Shown: positions 23,582-36,690 of the stretch, in pieces
Layout of the letters: the number at the start of each line of letters is the position of its first letter
How positions within the stretch are numbered: position 1 is the stretch's first letter
Source of the DNA: Lethocerus indicus
Lineage: Eukaryota; Arthropoda; Insecta; Hemiptera; Belostomatidae
Length of the DNA: 64,000 nucleotides
Direction of reading: 5' to 3'
NCBI GenBank assembly: GCA_019843655.1
Contig: JACDQD010000105.1
Span: forward strand, 124,001-188,000
Notes under the pieces: model-generated
What the model saw: only the letters and a program-made list of their open reading frames with translations
The model's database searches: none
What the model was told of the DNA's origin: nothing
Program-made: the position numbers and the translations under genes

Positions 23582-26500
23582 TTGTTTCGTAGGGAGAATA
23601 AGGCCAGGGAATATTAAAGAAGCATCAAGGTTGTCTATAATAATCGTGTATGTTTATGGATTTATAATAACAATGAAAATTCGTCAGTCGTGAGTCCGGA
23701 TGTAGGGTAACGGAAGTTAAAAAAATTAAAAACTAGCATCTAAGTATATTATATATGAGAATATAACCTCAGTTTGAGATGATACGGTTTCAATACAAAA
23801 GGAAAACTGCTACAAATAGTCATTAATGTGGGTTCTCAAAGTAAAAACTCAGTGATTTAAAAGACACAGAAATCATTTTAATTATTTCGAAACTTTTGCT
23901 TGAAACGTTTAAATGCTCTAGTTCCATGGTTTCTATACTATTATAAATAGTATTAAGGATATTGTAATGAAATGTGCCATCTCAATGTTTCTTTCAATGA
24001 TTGCGAACATAGAAACATCGTTGATTATAACGTCGGCCTCGTAATTCATTTAAAACGTCAGACGTACAGATTCGGCAGATTCCTGTCCTCGCGTATGAGC
24101 TCCATAAAATATAAATTTAGAATAAATGTAAAGTTGTGAAACATACTTAAAAAAAGTACGTGTTGTGTAAGAATGTGTAAAAACGAAACAAGATATTATT
24201 GCCTTAAAAACTTTTACCGCTGTCCCTACTACTAGTAGAGACAATACGTAAAAACTACAAATGAACACTCAAATAAAACAAGTTTTGTCTTAAATTATGT
24301 TTGTTAAAAAACACTACATTCGCGTATATAGCCGCTATCAAAACCATACGTGAAATGTGAAATTTTATTACATATTTTTTACCATAACGTGTGTGAAGAA
24401 ACAACTTTAACAACAAAGACCAACCCCCACAACCTACCCCCACATAAATTCAAACACATTATATGTACAGTGGAAATCGTTTAACAAGTAACCATGGGGA
24501 CCGAAATATTTTTTCGTGTTAAACGCAGCATAAAAAACCACATTTGTGTATGATATAATAGCATTGCCAAAAACATCAAATTCGTTTGGTTCATTTCGCC
24601 GCGCGAAAGTACAGTAAATAACTGCGCATGCTTTTTATGAATTTTCTGCTCAACCGAGATGTAAAATCTTTCCGCGTTTTGCGATATCTTTTTCGTGCCA
24701 AAATAAAACAAATGTACGATATTACATAGTATTTTTTCAGGACTAAAATATTATTTTGTGTTAATCGATTTTTCAGATACGGTGTTATACACTTCCCTTA
24801 TATTATAAAATATTTATTTATCACCAAAGCAGTTTTTTAAACATTTTTTTATTGCACATCAAGTTAAATTTATGGGTACAATGGTAGTATATTTTATATT
24901 GTGAACCAATTCTTCCAATAATCGTAACCCCACATTGGTGAAGCTTATATAAAATATAAAAATGTTTTGTCTTTTAGTTGAGTACAAATAATACTGAGCT
25001 CATTACTTTGGCCTAAATGTAGCTACTAATTCAAATAAAATTATTTATCACATATTGCAGTCAGGGGGCACAATTTGTAATGCATTCCTAATTCCCACCT
25101 TCCTGGATAATTAGAACAAGCAGTGGGTGCCAAGATATAGATGGGTATACCAATATTAAGACAATGGTTTATCATGCTGAAAAGAAAGAGAGATTTTGCA
25201 TATTCTGAAAATGTATCTCTTCTAATTAATATTATATACACTTTGGATGTAAAATTAAAAGAATTTCAATGCATTAGATATATTTTATGTGTTAAATAGT
25301 GAGTGGAGTTTGATTTTATCATCAAAAAATATATAGTGTTAATATTGATAGCAATTTGAATAAAATTAGTGATTCTGATGTTATATGTTTATAAATTAAT
25401 TTTATTTACTGCATGAACTAATTATATTTCTACTTGATACATATTTATAAATATAAGATGTCACTGGGCCTATTTCTGGTAAAAAATTTCTTTAACTTTT
25501 CTGAAATAAATCATAAATCCTTTATTTTTATTTGTATATTTTCCAGTCAAATAGTTCTTGTTCGTTGTTTTTAATTTTAATTAAACTATTAAATACATTA
25601 AAAGAAGTAATTTATTTGTATTATTAATATGAATGTTAACACTTATATTTCTACCCTCTGCCAGTATATTCCACTGTGCATACAAAATATTTTCACTCTG
25701 TGTTTTAACTTATAATCTTCATTATAACCAAAATGACTGGTTTACCTCAGAATATTCTACTACTCACAAGAAAATAAAATTAATCAAATTGAAACAATTC
25801 TGCTTTTATAGAGCTAAAAGGAGACAGGAGAATAAATGTACTTGTGAATATAATTATTCATTATTTAGCTTAAACAATAAATTCCAACTTAATATGCCAG
25901 TTATTATGGAATAGAGCAGAAATAGTAAACTTAAAAAATGCTATGCCTAAGTGTTGCCTACTGATTCCCTAGAACTCTAATATTAATGTGGTGAAAATTC
26001 TAAATTAACAGAGTGACCATGGTAATTACATAAATAGGTATAATTTTTATGAAAGAAAGGAGTAAGGGAAATTAATTTTAATAAACAAAAGTATACAAAA
26101 TAAATAAAAAAATATTTAAAATAAATAGCAGTAGTTTAAAATAAATATACATTAATTAATTGTCTGTATTTGTTGTAGAGACTTATTTCAACCTATGATG
26201 CTTTAACAAATCGCCTTTTTCTGGAACAAACTTCCTAAGTAAAAATTATCCACATTCACATTAATGTGAAACATTATTAATGGTTGAGCATGTAGTAATG
26301 TGAATTCACGTACATTGTTCCTTTCTATCTTCTAACTATATAACTTGAAAATTTCATGTTCATTGATATAAATATATTCTTCATTTAAAAACTGAAGATG
26401 GATTTAATATTTCTCAAGTCAATAAATATTTTATCTTAAAAATTGTTGCCGAGTTGTTACCACATGTTTATTTTGCAATTCTCGTAAATTCGGGATTAGT

Positions 26501-28218
26501 AAAAATTTAAATCATGGCACCCGCGAGCACAATTGCGCGGGAAATAAATACAGTAAGCAATCGTGATTTTTTTTCATTCATACGACTTATGATGTGTCAA
26601 ATAAGCGTACCAGTACAGTTTTTAGAGCAGTACAGGAAAAACGGGACCTCATATTATTTTCTAAGATCGTGTCCTCAACTCAGAGCAATTATTCCACCTA
26701 CGACCGAAGGACCAACGATCTTCGATGGTGAGAAGCATTTCAGACTACTCATTGAAGAACTAACATTCATCGTTGTTACAGAACGTAAACCGCTCCTTTC
26801 AGATCTTTTCAGTCTTTAGGATATATTTGACATAATCATTTAAGATTATTATCCAATATTATTTTAATTCCCGAAAACTCAATACTGACATACACTTTTA
26901 TTTTAATGCTGAGATATTTATATTTTTCAATGTTTCTTGAAAACAGGGAGGCAATTTACAAGACGGAACGGCATTATTTTGTCCATCTTACTACAATGGA
27001 CCTGGGTTAAGTGGGGTGCAAAAAGGCCACAAGTCCTAATGGACTCTCCAGCTATTGAACTCTTTTTTTAAAACTGTATTTGACTTTTTTGCTTAGGATT
27101 TACACAAATAAATGTATACAAAAATAAATATTCGTGTTCCACTTATAAAATAATAAGAGTATATTCGTATTAAAAATTTAAATTCACATTTTAAACGGAT
27201 TTACGTGTTTTGGGAAACATATCTCTATTCTGAGAGTATTTAAATAAAAATACTGCTTAGTAATATTTCTAAGAATATATTATAATTTTCATTTTTTCAT
27301 TTACACTCGTCACACTACTACAACTTAGCTAGTAACATTTTAGGTTAGGTATGGACCTATTTAAATACCGGTCGGGATTACTGTTGTCCTTTAATATTCA
27401 TAAGTGGGCGGTTAACCAGAGCTGGCCCGGTTCAACCTACCCTAATCGAGTTCCCAGTGCGGTTTCAGAGAGGGGCTTATAATTTTAACGGATTTCCCGT
27501 TCTCCGCCCACAATGAATTTGTGCCGAACGTTGATTAAATTCGGGGGGCACAATTCTGACATTTACACAGTCCCTTCTTATTTCAACACTAAAACTTAAT
27601 ATATTTTATCCCAATCTCGCGTTGTTTTAGGCGGCGTTAGTAAATTTTGGAAATTGTAGTAGGCGGATGGCACCCGATGGTTGAGTGGCTTTCCAACGCT
27701 AGGAGTTCACGTTATTATTTTCTATTATAATTCTTTTTTCCAAATATACGCCGGAATACGTAGATTTTCCTCTATTCTTTTTTTATCGCCGCCACTGTAC
27801 TGTACTTGGTTTGGCCGTACATTAGAAACGACACAGGGATTTTACCCTGACTGACGTGCGAGATGTATGCTTAGAAAAATGAGCACGCCCGAAACATAGT
27901 TTTACACGAAACGTGACTATCTGATATCACTATTAACGAGTTATATTTTCAGAAAATCTGAATTTATTTAGGCGCGGACCGATCTAAATATCGGTCGGCC
28001 TTAAGTCATCATATGTGGTTTGTCGGTTAATCGGGGCTGGGCGCGACCTACCCCAAACCGGTTTCTGGTGTGGCTTTGTGGGGGGGTGGAATGGGCGAGG
28101 GAGCGTGCGCGCTCTGTGACGCAACCCCTTCGGCGGGGGTTGAGAATGATGCCCTCAGGATGGGCTCTCAGTAGGCGCCGGCACCTCGCTCACTGCACCT
28201 ATCTATACCACCCTCCAG
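23582..28218. other. AT-rich sequence with one 101-codon open frame
   Basis: At 26514-26819 a plus-strand frame of 101 codons begins MAPASTIAREINTVSNRD and has a GTAAGC just after its twelfth codon. It lacks a recognised domain and may be a transposon remnant or chance. A GC-rich patch at 28020-28200 on the plus strand leads into the next exon candidate. Other frames here are AT-rich noise. Confidence 0.3.
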
Positions 28219-28321
28219 TGGCGCTACCCCGCGTATTTCATAACCCCCGTCACCATAACCCAGTGTCTTACTCCACCTACACGTGTGGTTCCGTTGTCCG
28301 AATATACGTTCGTGCTCAACG
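28219..28321 (+). CDS. Candidate internal exon of the plus-strand gene
   Basis: The block lies between an acceptor (CTATACCACCCTCCAG ending at 28218) and a donor CAACG|GTAGGT at 28322. Read with incoming phase 1 it continues exon 199-410 as V-ALPRVFHNPRHHNP... and ends in phase 2, which is exactly what 32493-32627 needs. Read in phase 0 it gives WRYPAYFITPV and ends in phase 1. The preferred frame is also open upstream to 28020, so the island could instead be an unspliced first exon. It is rich in His/Pro/Ser/Val and no domain is recognised. Confidence 0.33.
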
Positions 28322-29499
28322 GTAGGTAGAATTTGGTTTCTTTAAATTGTTTTCATACTTTCGCTAAAAAATTAAACTCTTTGTTTTATAGGAATATTGG
28401 GACAAATAAGAATAAATGTTTTAAAAAGTAAACCTACGATATTAGACATATAAATATAATATTATTTGTTGTTTTCATCCTGAGAAGACGTATTTTAAAT
28501 CCAGTCAGTAATGAATGACGGAACACTTATCATTTAATATTGTCAACCTTTTCTTCCGGCAGAACATTTAATGCATATTGTTAATCGATTAGCATATATT
28601 TTCTCGACTGAATATTTGTGTTGAACAGTAATTACCATACTTTTTTTATATGACCTCTTATTTTACATCTTCAGCGTCGGGAGTCATCGAGCACAATCGG
28701 TCCAATCCAAAGATTTGATTTGACTTTGTGAAATGTAACTTATTTTCAATCGCAAATCGCAAATTTTAGTTGCAATGTGATTTCTCAGTTGAAAATTGAA
28801 AGTTGATGAAGTGTTATAGTACCATCATGCATTAATAATGTCATCCAAAATTTTTGGAGAATGGGGCCCAATCAGTGATTAACGATGTACTATTCTCCAT
28901 GACAGATGGCCTCTAAATTCAATAATTATACTGCTTTTGATGGGAAAAGCGCTGTCATATAAACTAAAAAATAATTTTAAACTTGTTTCATGTTATTTTT
29001 TCAAGATTACCATATCCGTAATTTTAATTACACTTACGTATGTAATTCAATTCACGGGTAATACCCGAATATCCGAGAAGTATTTTCCATTACGAAAATG
29101 AAAGTAACACCCATCCCACTTTTATCTTTGTTTAACACATTTTAAGAGAATAGCTAGACATTAACAAATATTTTATTTATACTTAAAGAGTAGCAATTTC
29201 CATTCTGTGAACATCCCGTTTTTGTTAGACGTGAATTCGTCGATCCAATAGATAGGGCTCTAGGTAGGAAGTGTGCGTTTGAATAAAACATATCACTGAA
29301 GAGAGCATCAACGCCACCGAATAAAATTACCGAATTAAGGAAGACGTTGGTGTTTAGAACGGTGTTCATAAAACCGAACGTCGTAACCGGGTTTCTTCAA
29401 TTGGCACCAAAATTTGGTTTACGCAAAAATTTGATTGAAATTTATATTCCGCACCAAATGAAACGTCACTCCAGATTTATAAGGCCTATATATAGTTGG
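28322..29499. other. Intron-like AT-rich sequence
   Basis: No gene or repeat is recognised. Minus-strand (29154-29369) and plus-strand (29347-29547) frames have no supporting signals. Confidence 0.45.
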
Positions 29500-29640
29500 T
29501 TGGAGCGACTTACCGCAACTAGAGAGCGTGCTGAACTAACCCCCTAAGTTAAGTTAACTTGTTCTGACAGCCGTGGGGGAAAGGCAGGATTCGAACCACC
29601 AAACGCTGGCTTTACCGCCTGACAGAGGTTATTTTTCTTA
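29500..29640 (-). repeat. tRNA-derived SINE head or degenerate tRNA
   Basis: On the minus strand a perfect RNA polymerase III B box, GGTTCGAATCC (complement at 29587-29597), follows TGTCAGGCGGTAAAGCCAGC, an A-box-like segment. The spacing is too short, and the flanks do not fold, for an intact tRNA; this arrangement is typical of tRNA-derived SINE heads. The body may extend to lower coordinates (toward 29450). No target-site duplication was identified. Confidence 0.55.
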
Positions 29641-32492
29641 AATTTTAAGTATAACGATGTGCGGGGCTTTCAAGATTTGTCTTTCTTTAACTTGATGCAT
29701 TTGCAATAGTGGTGTTATAACCGAGAAAGTAGCAATATTGAAAACCCTATAACATACTTTATACACTAACACTTATTGTATTTATCTAATGAGGTAAACC
29801 ATTTGATAAATCGTTAAATAAATTATTGGGAACATTTTGCGAGAAATGAATTTGCAGGCTAGTGATGTGTTACCTCACTGGACAGACTCTGTAGAGCACT
29901 TCACTCGCCCACCGATATTAAATAAGACCCGTTCGAGCCGTTCTCATTTTGAAAATTGCGACGCCAGACTTCTTTCATTATTTTTCATACGTTTCGCGAA
30001 TTCATTCCGCCGGCAAAAAACTCGTCCTCCTCTTTGATGCAAACCCAGTTCCGCGTAAAGTGATAACTCTAACCTAAGGCCTGCCCACCACCTGAGTTTA
30101 ATGGCAGATTTAATTTTCAGGGATGAAAACCCATTCTTTTAAGGACCCTCCGCGCGTATTTATTGGTGTCATAGTTCAGTAAAAAGTGAGTTCGAACGCA
30201 GCAAACTTTTATGGGTAACACTATTTTTTATTGTTATCTCTTCTGCCATAACAGATTGGGAATATTCTCTCAATTAGAAGTTCTCATATTCTTTGATATT
30301 GGGTTTCTTTACCTGCAAGATAGGTCTCGTAACTCATGTCAAATTGAGACAATAATTTTTATTTTTAAAATTGCAATATGAACATTGTTTCGTAGCGTCA
30401 CTACGTAATTATTCCAGTCAACAATTGGTCATTCATAATAATACGGATTGTAAAAATAAATAGTCTGTTCTCCTAAATTTATACTACTACCTGTTTTGCA
30501 GGTTCTCTCTAAGGTTAATTGTACTGGAACATGCTGAGCTGGTCAAATTGGTGAGAGCATTAAATTCGCTCTCTATTTAGTTACCAACTCCTATCCCCTA
30601 GTTTAACTCCGCTGAGGCTTAATTGGGTTTCCGGAGCTCTATTTCCTACTAATCCGCAAACAGGATTTTGAAATCTTTATTTTTGACTCTTATCAATTGT
30701 TCGCTGGTCGTCGCGTTTAATTCTGTAAAATTCTCCCATCATAACTTGAATTTCGTGAGATTTATTTACACGTGTCGATTTTCTCAGTTTTATAGGAACA
30801 GGAGGGGACTATTTTACTTTCAGAAATTACAAAATGTAACGTTAGGCGAAAAACACTAAGTATTCAAATCACACGAAGTTAAATCGGCCGAGCAATGTCT
30901 TCTGCATTAATGAAATCCTTTTCCTTCCCCTCTAATTAGAATTCTGGGGTCATAGTCCCGATTTCGGGTCCCGGTTTTGCGAATTGGCAGTTTTAAGGCC
31001 GCTTTATTTTGCATCGCTAAATTGACCGTTTACTTCGTGCGAGCGGCGGGAGGGGGTTTATAAAGATAAACTTTGTTTCTGAATTTAAAACTGGTTCGCT
31101 TTTCTTTTGAAAAGGAATTTGACATTTAGCCGTTATTCACGTGTTTTAATCACCGACCAGAAGTCTCTCTCTTTACCTTTCAGACAGTTGCTTATTGACT
31201 ATTTAAATTAAGTAGTCAATCGACTACGCTATTGCCATTAGTTCGATAACATCGTGGATGGCTTGTCATTGGATTGGTCTGGTGACGACTGAAGAAACCT
31301 CCAAGAATATAAAACGAATTAGTATTATTTTTAATGAAAGCATAACTTGAGTTTCAGAACCTGTTCTCGGTGGCAGTCGCCCAGAACCCAGCGAACTTTA
31401 TTTATGCGAAACCCTTCTTAATTAAAAGTAATAAGCCACCTTCCCACATCAACTTTTACTTTATAGCTCTATAATTTGTTGTTGTAATTGTGTACCTGTT
31501 GGAACTAAAACTACAAAAGTAAATTTATTAATTACTTTACTGCAATATGTGTTCAATCCATAGGGATGTGATCTCTGTGAATCTATTAATTGTGGAAGTG
31601 GTGAAGTAAAATTCGACTTGGTATACAATGCTTATTGGTAGTCAACCTTTTTTTCACGCTAACATCCTATGGCGATGAATATCAAAAAACACATACTAGA
31701 TATTCATGAGTTTCAGACACGGATTTATGCTTCTTTGGAACTGCAGTGATGAATAACCATCGGCGCTTTATTCTCTCGATTTAGATTTTTACACTACGAA
31801 TTTTCCGTAGGGCCGAAATCATGTTTTTTAGATTCACATTACGGTCGGCGGTCGGTAATCGAAAGATAAACTGGGGCGGCGCCGTAAAGCCCATTTTATC
31901 CCGTGTAAAAAGCGCCCTATTTTCTCCATAAAAGTTTCATCTATATTGCAAAAGCTCTTTTTAATAAATTTCATGTAAATTAGCTAAGTGAATTGTTCTT
32001 GACGTATTGAACAGCATTTAACCAATAATCGCTCTTCTAATTTGTATACCACTTTTTTCGTGTTCACGTATTAGAAAGTGAAGTTATTATTTCTGCTGTT
32101 ACTTTATACTTCGTTAAAACACAATTAAATTCAAAGTTAATATACATTTACAAGATCTTCAATATTATAACTTCTTGTTACAATTCCACAACTGTATATT
32201 TTTACCATTTTAAAAACCAATAGAGTCACTATTAATACATATATATACCTTACCCAAAGAAGCGCGTCGAAGCTGAAAAACCATTGTTGTATTTGACTCC
32301 TGTGTTGTATTTCCCAGGATTGGATGGACCTGTAAATAAGCGAAATATATATTTGAACGCCAAGATTAACATTTTTTGGAAACCTTTTTCATATCGTATA
32401 TTATAAGATGCCACCGTTGCATGCCAGTCCGGGTTGCAGACATAGCAGTAGAATTGAAATAGCGCTGTAATCGTGTTGTTGGTGATGTGCAG
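29641..32492. other. Intron-like sequence
   Basis: GC-rich patches at about 29860-30130 and 30930-31060 hold short frames only. A TTTATAAAG TATA-like sequence follows a G-rich run near 31050-31065 without an associated start. Nothing else is supported. Confidence 0.4.
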
Positions 32493-32627
32493 GGCATATG
32501 ATGACACTGAAAGAGTCTCAGAGCACGCGGACTCTGACACTGAACGGCCTCACTGTCACGGCCACCGTCTCAAGAAAGGCGCTCACCCTAGCGCCGAGGA
32601 GAGCCCACCACCCCACCACCCCCACAG
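32493..32627 (+). CDS. Symmetric internal coding exon, 135 nt
   Basis: The exon sits between GATGTGCAG (ending at 32492) and CACAG|GTACCT (donor at 32628). In phase 2 it reads AYDDTERVSEHADSDTER, then HCHGHRLKKGAHPSAEESPP and HHPHR: an acidic Asp/Thr/Glu repeat-like half followed by a His/Pro tail, with GC-rich third positions. Because it is 45 codons and enters and leaves in the same phase, it could be skipped without a frame change. A second frame (phase 1 in, phase 1 out; MMTLKESQSTRTL) is also open, so the frame call is not certain. No domain is recognised; intrinsically disordered and probably intracellular. Confidence 0.5.
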
Positions 32628-35600
32628 GTACCTTACTTATAAACTGAAATCGTTACTTACAAAACTTATGTATAACTGGTTATATAAAAAAACCTATTAC
32701 TATTAGAGGATTGTTCTTTCAGTTATACATCAGGTTTTTTTCGTAAGTTCAAACACTGACTGAGTTAGAAATCACTCTTGCAAATTCTCTACTCATTGGC
32801 TCGAAACAATGTTACAAAAGGCATTCGAAATGCTTTCGGTTTCCCGCAATCGTCAGTATCCTACTGAGGCATCCCTGAGATATTTATTTCCGGATATGTA
32901 ATACCATCCCAAGCTCTGATCCCAGTCGGTTTGGATTGATTTCAGAGTTTGATGGACCACATTTTAGCAACCACACAGGTGATAATTGTATGCATAATTA
33001 TCATTGAGCAAAAACGAGATAGATATAAAAAAACCTGGGGAAAAACTCCAACTCTACATATTTGCGAAGAATAACGGTTAGTGCGATACATCTAACGCTG
33101 TCGGTTGTATCTTAACTTTTTTTCAACTGACAATTCCAGTAGAGTCTATTTCAAAGGGATGAAAATGATTATGTTTTAACAATGTCCCGAATGGGAAAAT
33201 TGTTGCGAGCAATTCCTGTTTCGATATTCAGTCTGGCCGCAAATTTTCCGGTCGCTCGTTGACAGTTGGATTAACTTTTTGGTGGATATTAAAAAAAAAG
33301 AGTTGGAAAAATGTTCGAAGCGATGATTGGAGATGCAGCGAGGAAAATATTCGGAACGCGACCAGTTGATATCCATCGGACGACAGAACAAAGGCAGAAT
33401 GTCACCCGGTTCGAAACGGGTCATTTGTTGAAAAAGTGGTAAATTTGAAATCAATTCCCGGATTGGAAAGCGTTGAACGAAAACATACTTTTAGTATCTT
33501 ACAGAATGATGTTCCATTTTTTATTTCGAACTTATCCAATTTTTTGAAAGATTACCATTTCGTAATTATTCGCTCCCGTAAGCTATCACTTTACATTCAA
33601 CTGAAGGAAAATTCCCCAATGTTAGATTGATTGACAAAGAAAATGTTTTTTCCCCCCCGCTTCATTCACTTATTATTTCGGTTCAATAATTTTACCCGCC
33701 CTTAAAAAGTATTTGATTTATCTACGAAATATAAGAGCATACTTCTTTGATAGTATGCGATTTATATGCCAGAGAACCGTTGTGTGCCACTACATTTTTA
33801 GAATCATTTATTCCGAGGACTCGGCCTGCTCTTCTACACAGAAGGGTTCAATGATTCAGTAAATGCCGACGATTGTTAGGGAGTTCGTTGAAATGCGGGC
33901 AGATTCGATAAATAATAATAAGTTTGCCTTTTTCCCTCTCCTCTGTACCCGTCCCCCGCGACCCGCCGTCTCCAATCCCAATCCGGGACCGATTTAATGT
34001 TTAACGTTTCCCTTTTATCCCGGCATCTGTTGCCTTATCTTCTTACGCCGGCCTATTTCTTTTACTGAAGAAGAAAAATCGTGGCAGGGAAAAAGGGCAC
34101 GGGGGGAGTGCGGAGGGCGCGGGAAAATGGGACACTTTTCCAGGGAGGAAAAGACGAATAAACTCGATTTTCTTGCCCTAACCCCCCTCCCTAACTGTAT
34201 TAGGTTACCCGCCAGCCAGGGCTCACATCTCGCCTGACTTTTTACTTTTGGACGGATAAAAAAAATCCCCGTCTCCCGAAGTATTGATGTGGATATTGAC
34301 GTTCAATCAATGTCAATTATCATATCCGCGGAGTAATGTTCAGTTGTCAGGAATATTTTCTTTGCACATGGAAATTGGAAACGTGAAAGTTCTTAGGTAC
34401 AAGTTTTGTTGATCCTATTCATTACTCATCAACCACTCATTTCAATAAATATTGACAATTATAAAAAATAATATTGTGTACTAATTAAATAATATTATCA
34501 ACATATTATGATGGACAAATATACCAATATAATATATCTAATTATATTCAATGGTTTACTCCATAATTTACTTAAGCACTTTGTAATTGTCGTTTCACCC
34601 GTACTGAACAATATACATGTGTTTGGTATACATGTATACCAAAGAGACATAACAGTGGTCTTTGATGTTTCATTTAAAAGATTATTTGAGATTTCATAAC
34701 AAAATGGGCTGTGAAACTAAGCATTTATAAATAACTTAAAATGAAACATTATAAAAGTATTGTTAAATTAACTCGTATTTCCCAGACGGTGTCCCGTAAC
34801 CTATTAAAGGTAATGGAAAAGCTCACCAGGGCCACATGGCCCGTTCTCATTAAACCTGCTCGCATTTAATACACCGTATTTGGTTAAAGAGCCCATTTAT
34901 CAGTGGGGACATTTGTTATTATCCGTTCCATTAGTTGATTGGAAGATTATTTCAGATTATCCAAACGCCGGTGATGCTTTTTGAGCGTCGGCAGCCCTTG
35001 GCCAAGGAGTTCCTTTTCATTAACATCTCAAGTCAAAAATCTCATTTATAAGGTACTATAGATTTTTCCAAGGTTTAAATCAGAGTTGGCGATGATAAAC
35101 CTGCATTGCAGTCTTTCTTCCGAAAAACAATAATGGTGAGTTCGTTTAAATTGCTGGTTGCCCTGAGTACTGTGTAAATCTCGGAAAAGCAATAAACCAA
35201 GAGCATGTGAGTATCATTAAAAGCTTTCATTCGCTAAGCTAAGGGTTTATTCCATATAGACTAAAGAAATACATACAGGTATAAATATCAAATTAATCTT
35301 GGTCAGAATTCGTAATCTGTACCAAGTTTTTTCCATTTCGACTTTACCTATCGCTAAATAGATTGGTTGGGGGAGCAATATTGTACTTTCGTATGCCAAT
35401 ATTGGCACACATATTGCCAATCACGAGATTAAACTTTTACTAACTAATCCGGAAGACGCAATTTACGTTATATTTGTATTTAATAAACGTTTCTTAGCAC
35501 TCAAATAACAGAACTGACGTTTCCTGTAATGAAACCAGTTTTGTCAATATCGTCGATATATTGAATTTGGAACGTTGACATAGTTCTATGATGTAAGTGC

Positions 35601-35823
35601 GATTTCTTCATATATTCATAACTAATCCAATGTATGTCGTGATATATTTATTCATTTCTGAAAAATAAAACGGTTTCTTATATTAGAATTAAAAGTGTCG
35701 AACACTTTATAGATATAAAAGTAGTGATTCATAAATTAAACGTTGAAAAACGTGTGTTCAAATAGTATAAGAAATAATTTCCTTTCTCAATTTTAAAATC
35801 TTTATAAATAAAAATAATTATTA
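32628..35823. other. Intron-like sequence
   Basis: Contains a 22-bp perfect palindrome (listed separately) and a GC-rich patch at 33930-34260 without an exon-like frame. The minus-strand frame at 33176-33454 has no splice support. Confidence 0.45.
34622..34643. repeat. 22-bp perfect palindrome
   Basis: TTTGGTATACA is followed directly by its exact reverse complement TGTATACCAAA. It could be a site for a dimeric DNA-binding protein or a chance palindrome in AT-rich DNA. Confidence 0.9.
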
Positions 35824-36124
35824 TAGATTTCGTGTTTCTGTCTCCTCTCGCTGGTTCGGTCTTTTCTTAGACCGGTTTCGGCTGCTCGCCATCTTCAGTA
35901 GCGGTGTTAGTCACTTGTACTGTGGTGGTTGTCTGTCGTGTGTATATATATGCATGTGTCTTGTTATTGTGTTTTTCGGGATGTTGTTTGTCATATTTGG
36001 GTTAGGAGGGATTTTGCTAATCGGCTTAAGTCCTTGTCCGATTATCGGCGAAAGAGGTTTAAGGTTTAAACCGGTCTAGCAAGAGACAAAATCAGCGACA
36101 GGAGACAACAAACATACGAAATCT
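35824..36124. mobile_element. MITE-like element with imperfect ~55-bp terminal inverted repeats
   Basis: The left end (TAGATTTCGTGTTTCTG ... TTAGACCGGTTT) is mirrored at the right end (AAACCGGTCTAGC ... ACGAAATCTA). Both ends abut TA, which would fit a Tc1/mariner-type TA duplication with ends GATTTCG. The 300-bp interior has no coding frame. The left repeat also contains GGCTGCTCGCCATCTTCAG, shared with the copy at 10043. Confidence 0.6.
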
Positions 36125-36169
36125 ACCGAATTTCAACCCCTGGCAGACCACAAAACAGGTATTATAAAT

Positions 36170-36365
36170 TAGCTAAAGTTCGTTGGCTACACTTGCACCG
36201 ATTAACTAGATTACTAAAAACAAACTTTTTATAATAAATTTTTAGTCAACAGGAAAACGTTTATGATCGTAAATACACAATACCAGACAGGTTTTCTGTC
36301 ATATACTTGAAAGTCAGAACCTAATAGTTGGGACCAGTTGTGTGATCAAATATATATTTGACCGA
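36170..36365 (-). repeat. Inverted copy of the right part of the 10-kb repeat
   Basis: On the minus strand it reads TTTGATCACACAACTGG to CAACGAACTTTAGCTAA, matching about 10126-10306 with scattered substitutions. Together with the MITE-like element it makes a nested, rearranged cluster; a further 26-bp direct copy of the repeat start (GGATTTCGTGTGTTTCTG) lies at 36415-36440. Confidence 0.75.
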
Positions 36366-36652
36366 TAATCCAACAATTTGGAATACCGGTTTCGTGGTCG
36401 GCCAGGAATACCGTGGATTTCGTGTGTTTCTGTCTCCTCCTTTTGTCTTTTTTTCCATCGGTTGACTGTAGTTGGAAAAAAAAGACAGGTATTCTAAACT
36501 AAAAATTATTATTGTTTAGAAAGTTTGATAGTGAAATTCCTACAGTAGAATCAAGTAGTATTGTAACGTACAGCGTAAATTTTACTGGTTGTAGTGATTA
36601 GTGTTCTGTTTCAGCGTTATCGTACCTTATTTTCATAATTCTCTGTCTACAG

Positions 36653-36690
36653 TGGACGGTAGAAATGTCGGACGAAAGTAGGAATCGCGG
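36653..36690 (+). CDS. Candidate exon carrying an alternative start, MSDESRNR
   Basis: A very strong acceptor (CATAATTCTCTGTCTACAG ending at 36652) is followed by 12 nt, an ATG at 36665 (context GTAGAAATG) and MSDESRNR, then CGCGG|GTATAG at 36691, leaving phase 2. Joined to 40558-40655 this reads MSDESRNRG-RSRRFAGWIL. No stop precedes the ATG inside the exon, so it might instead be an internal exon in phase 0. It may serve a shorter isoform from a promoter just upstream. Confidence 0.33.

Noticed and set aside
29587..29640. Intact tRNA gene
   Set aside because: Only the B box is canonical; no acceptor stem or anticodon arm could be paired.
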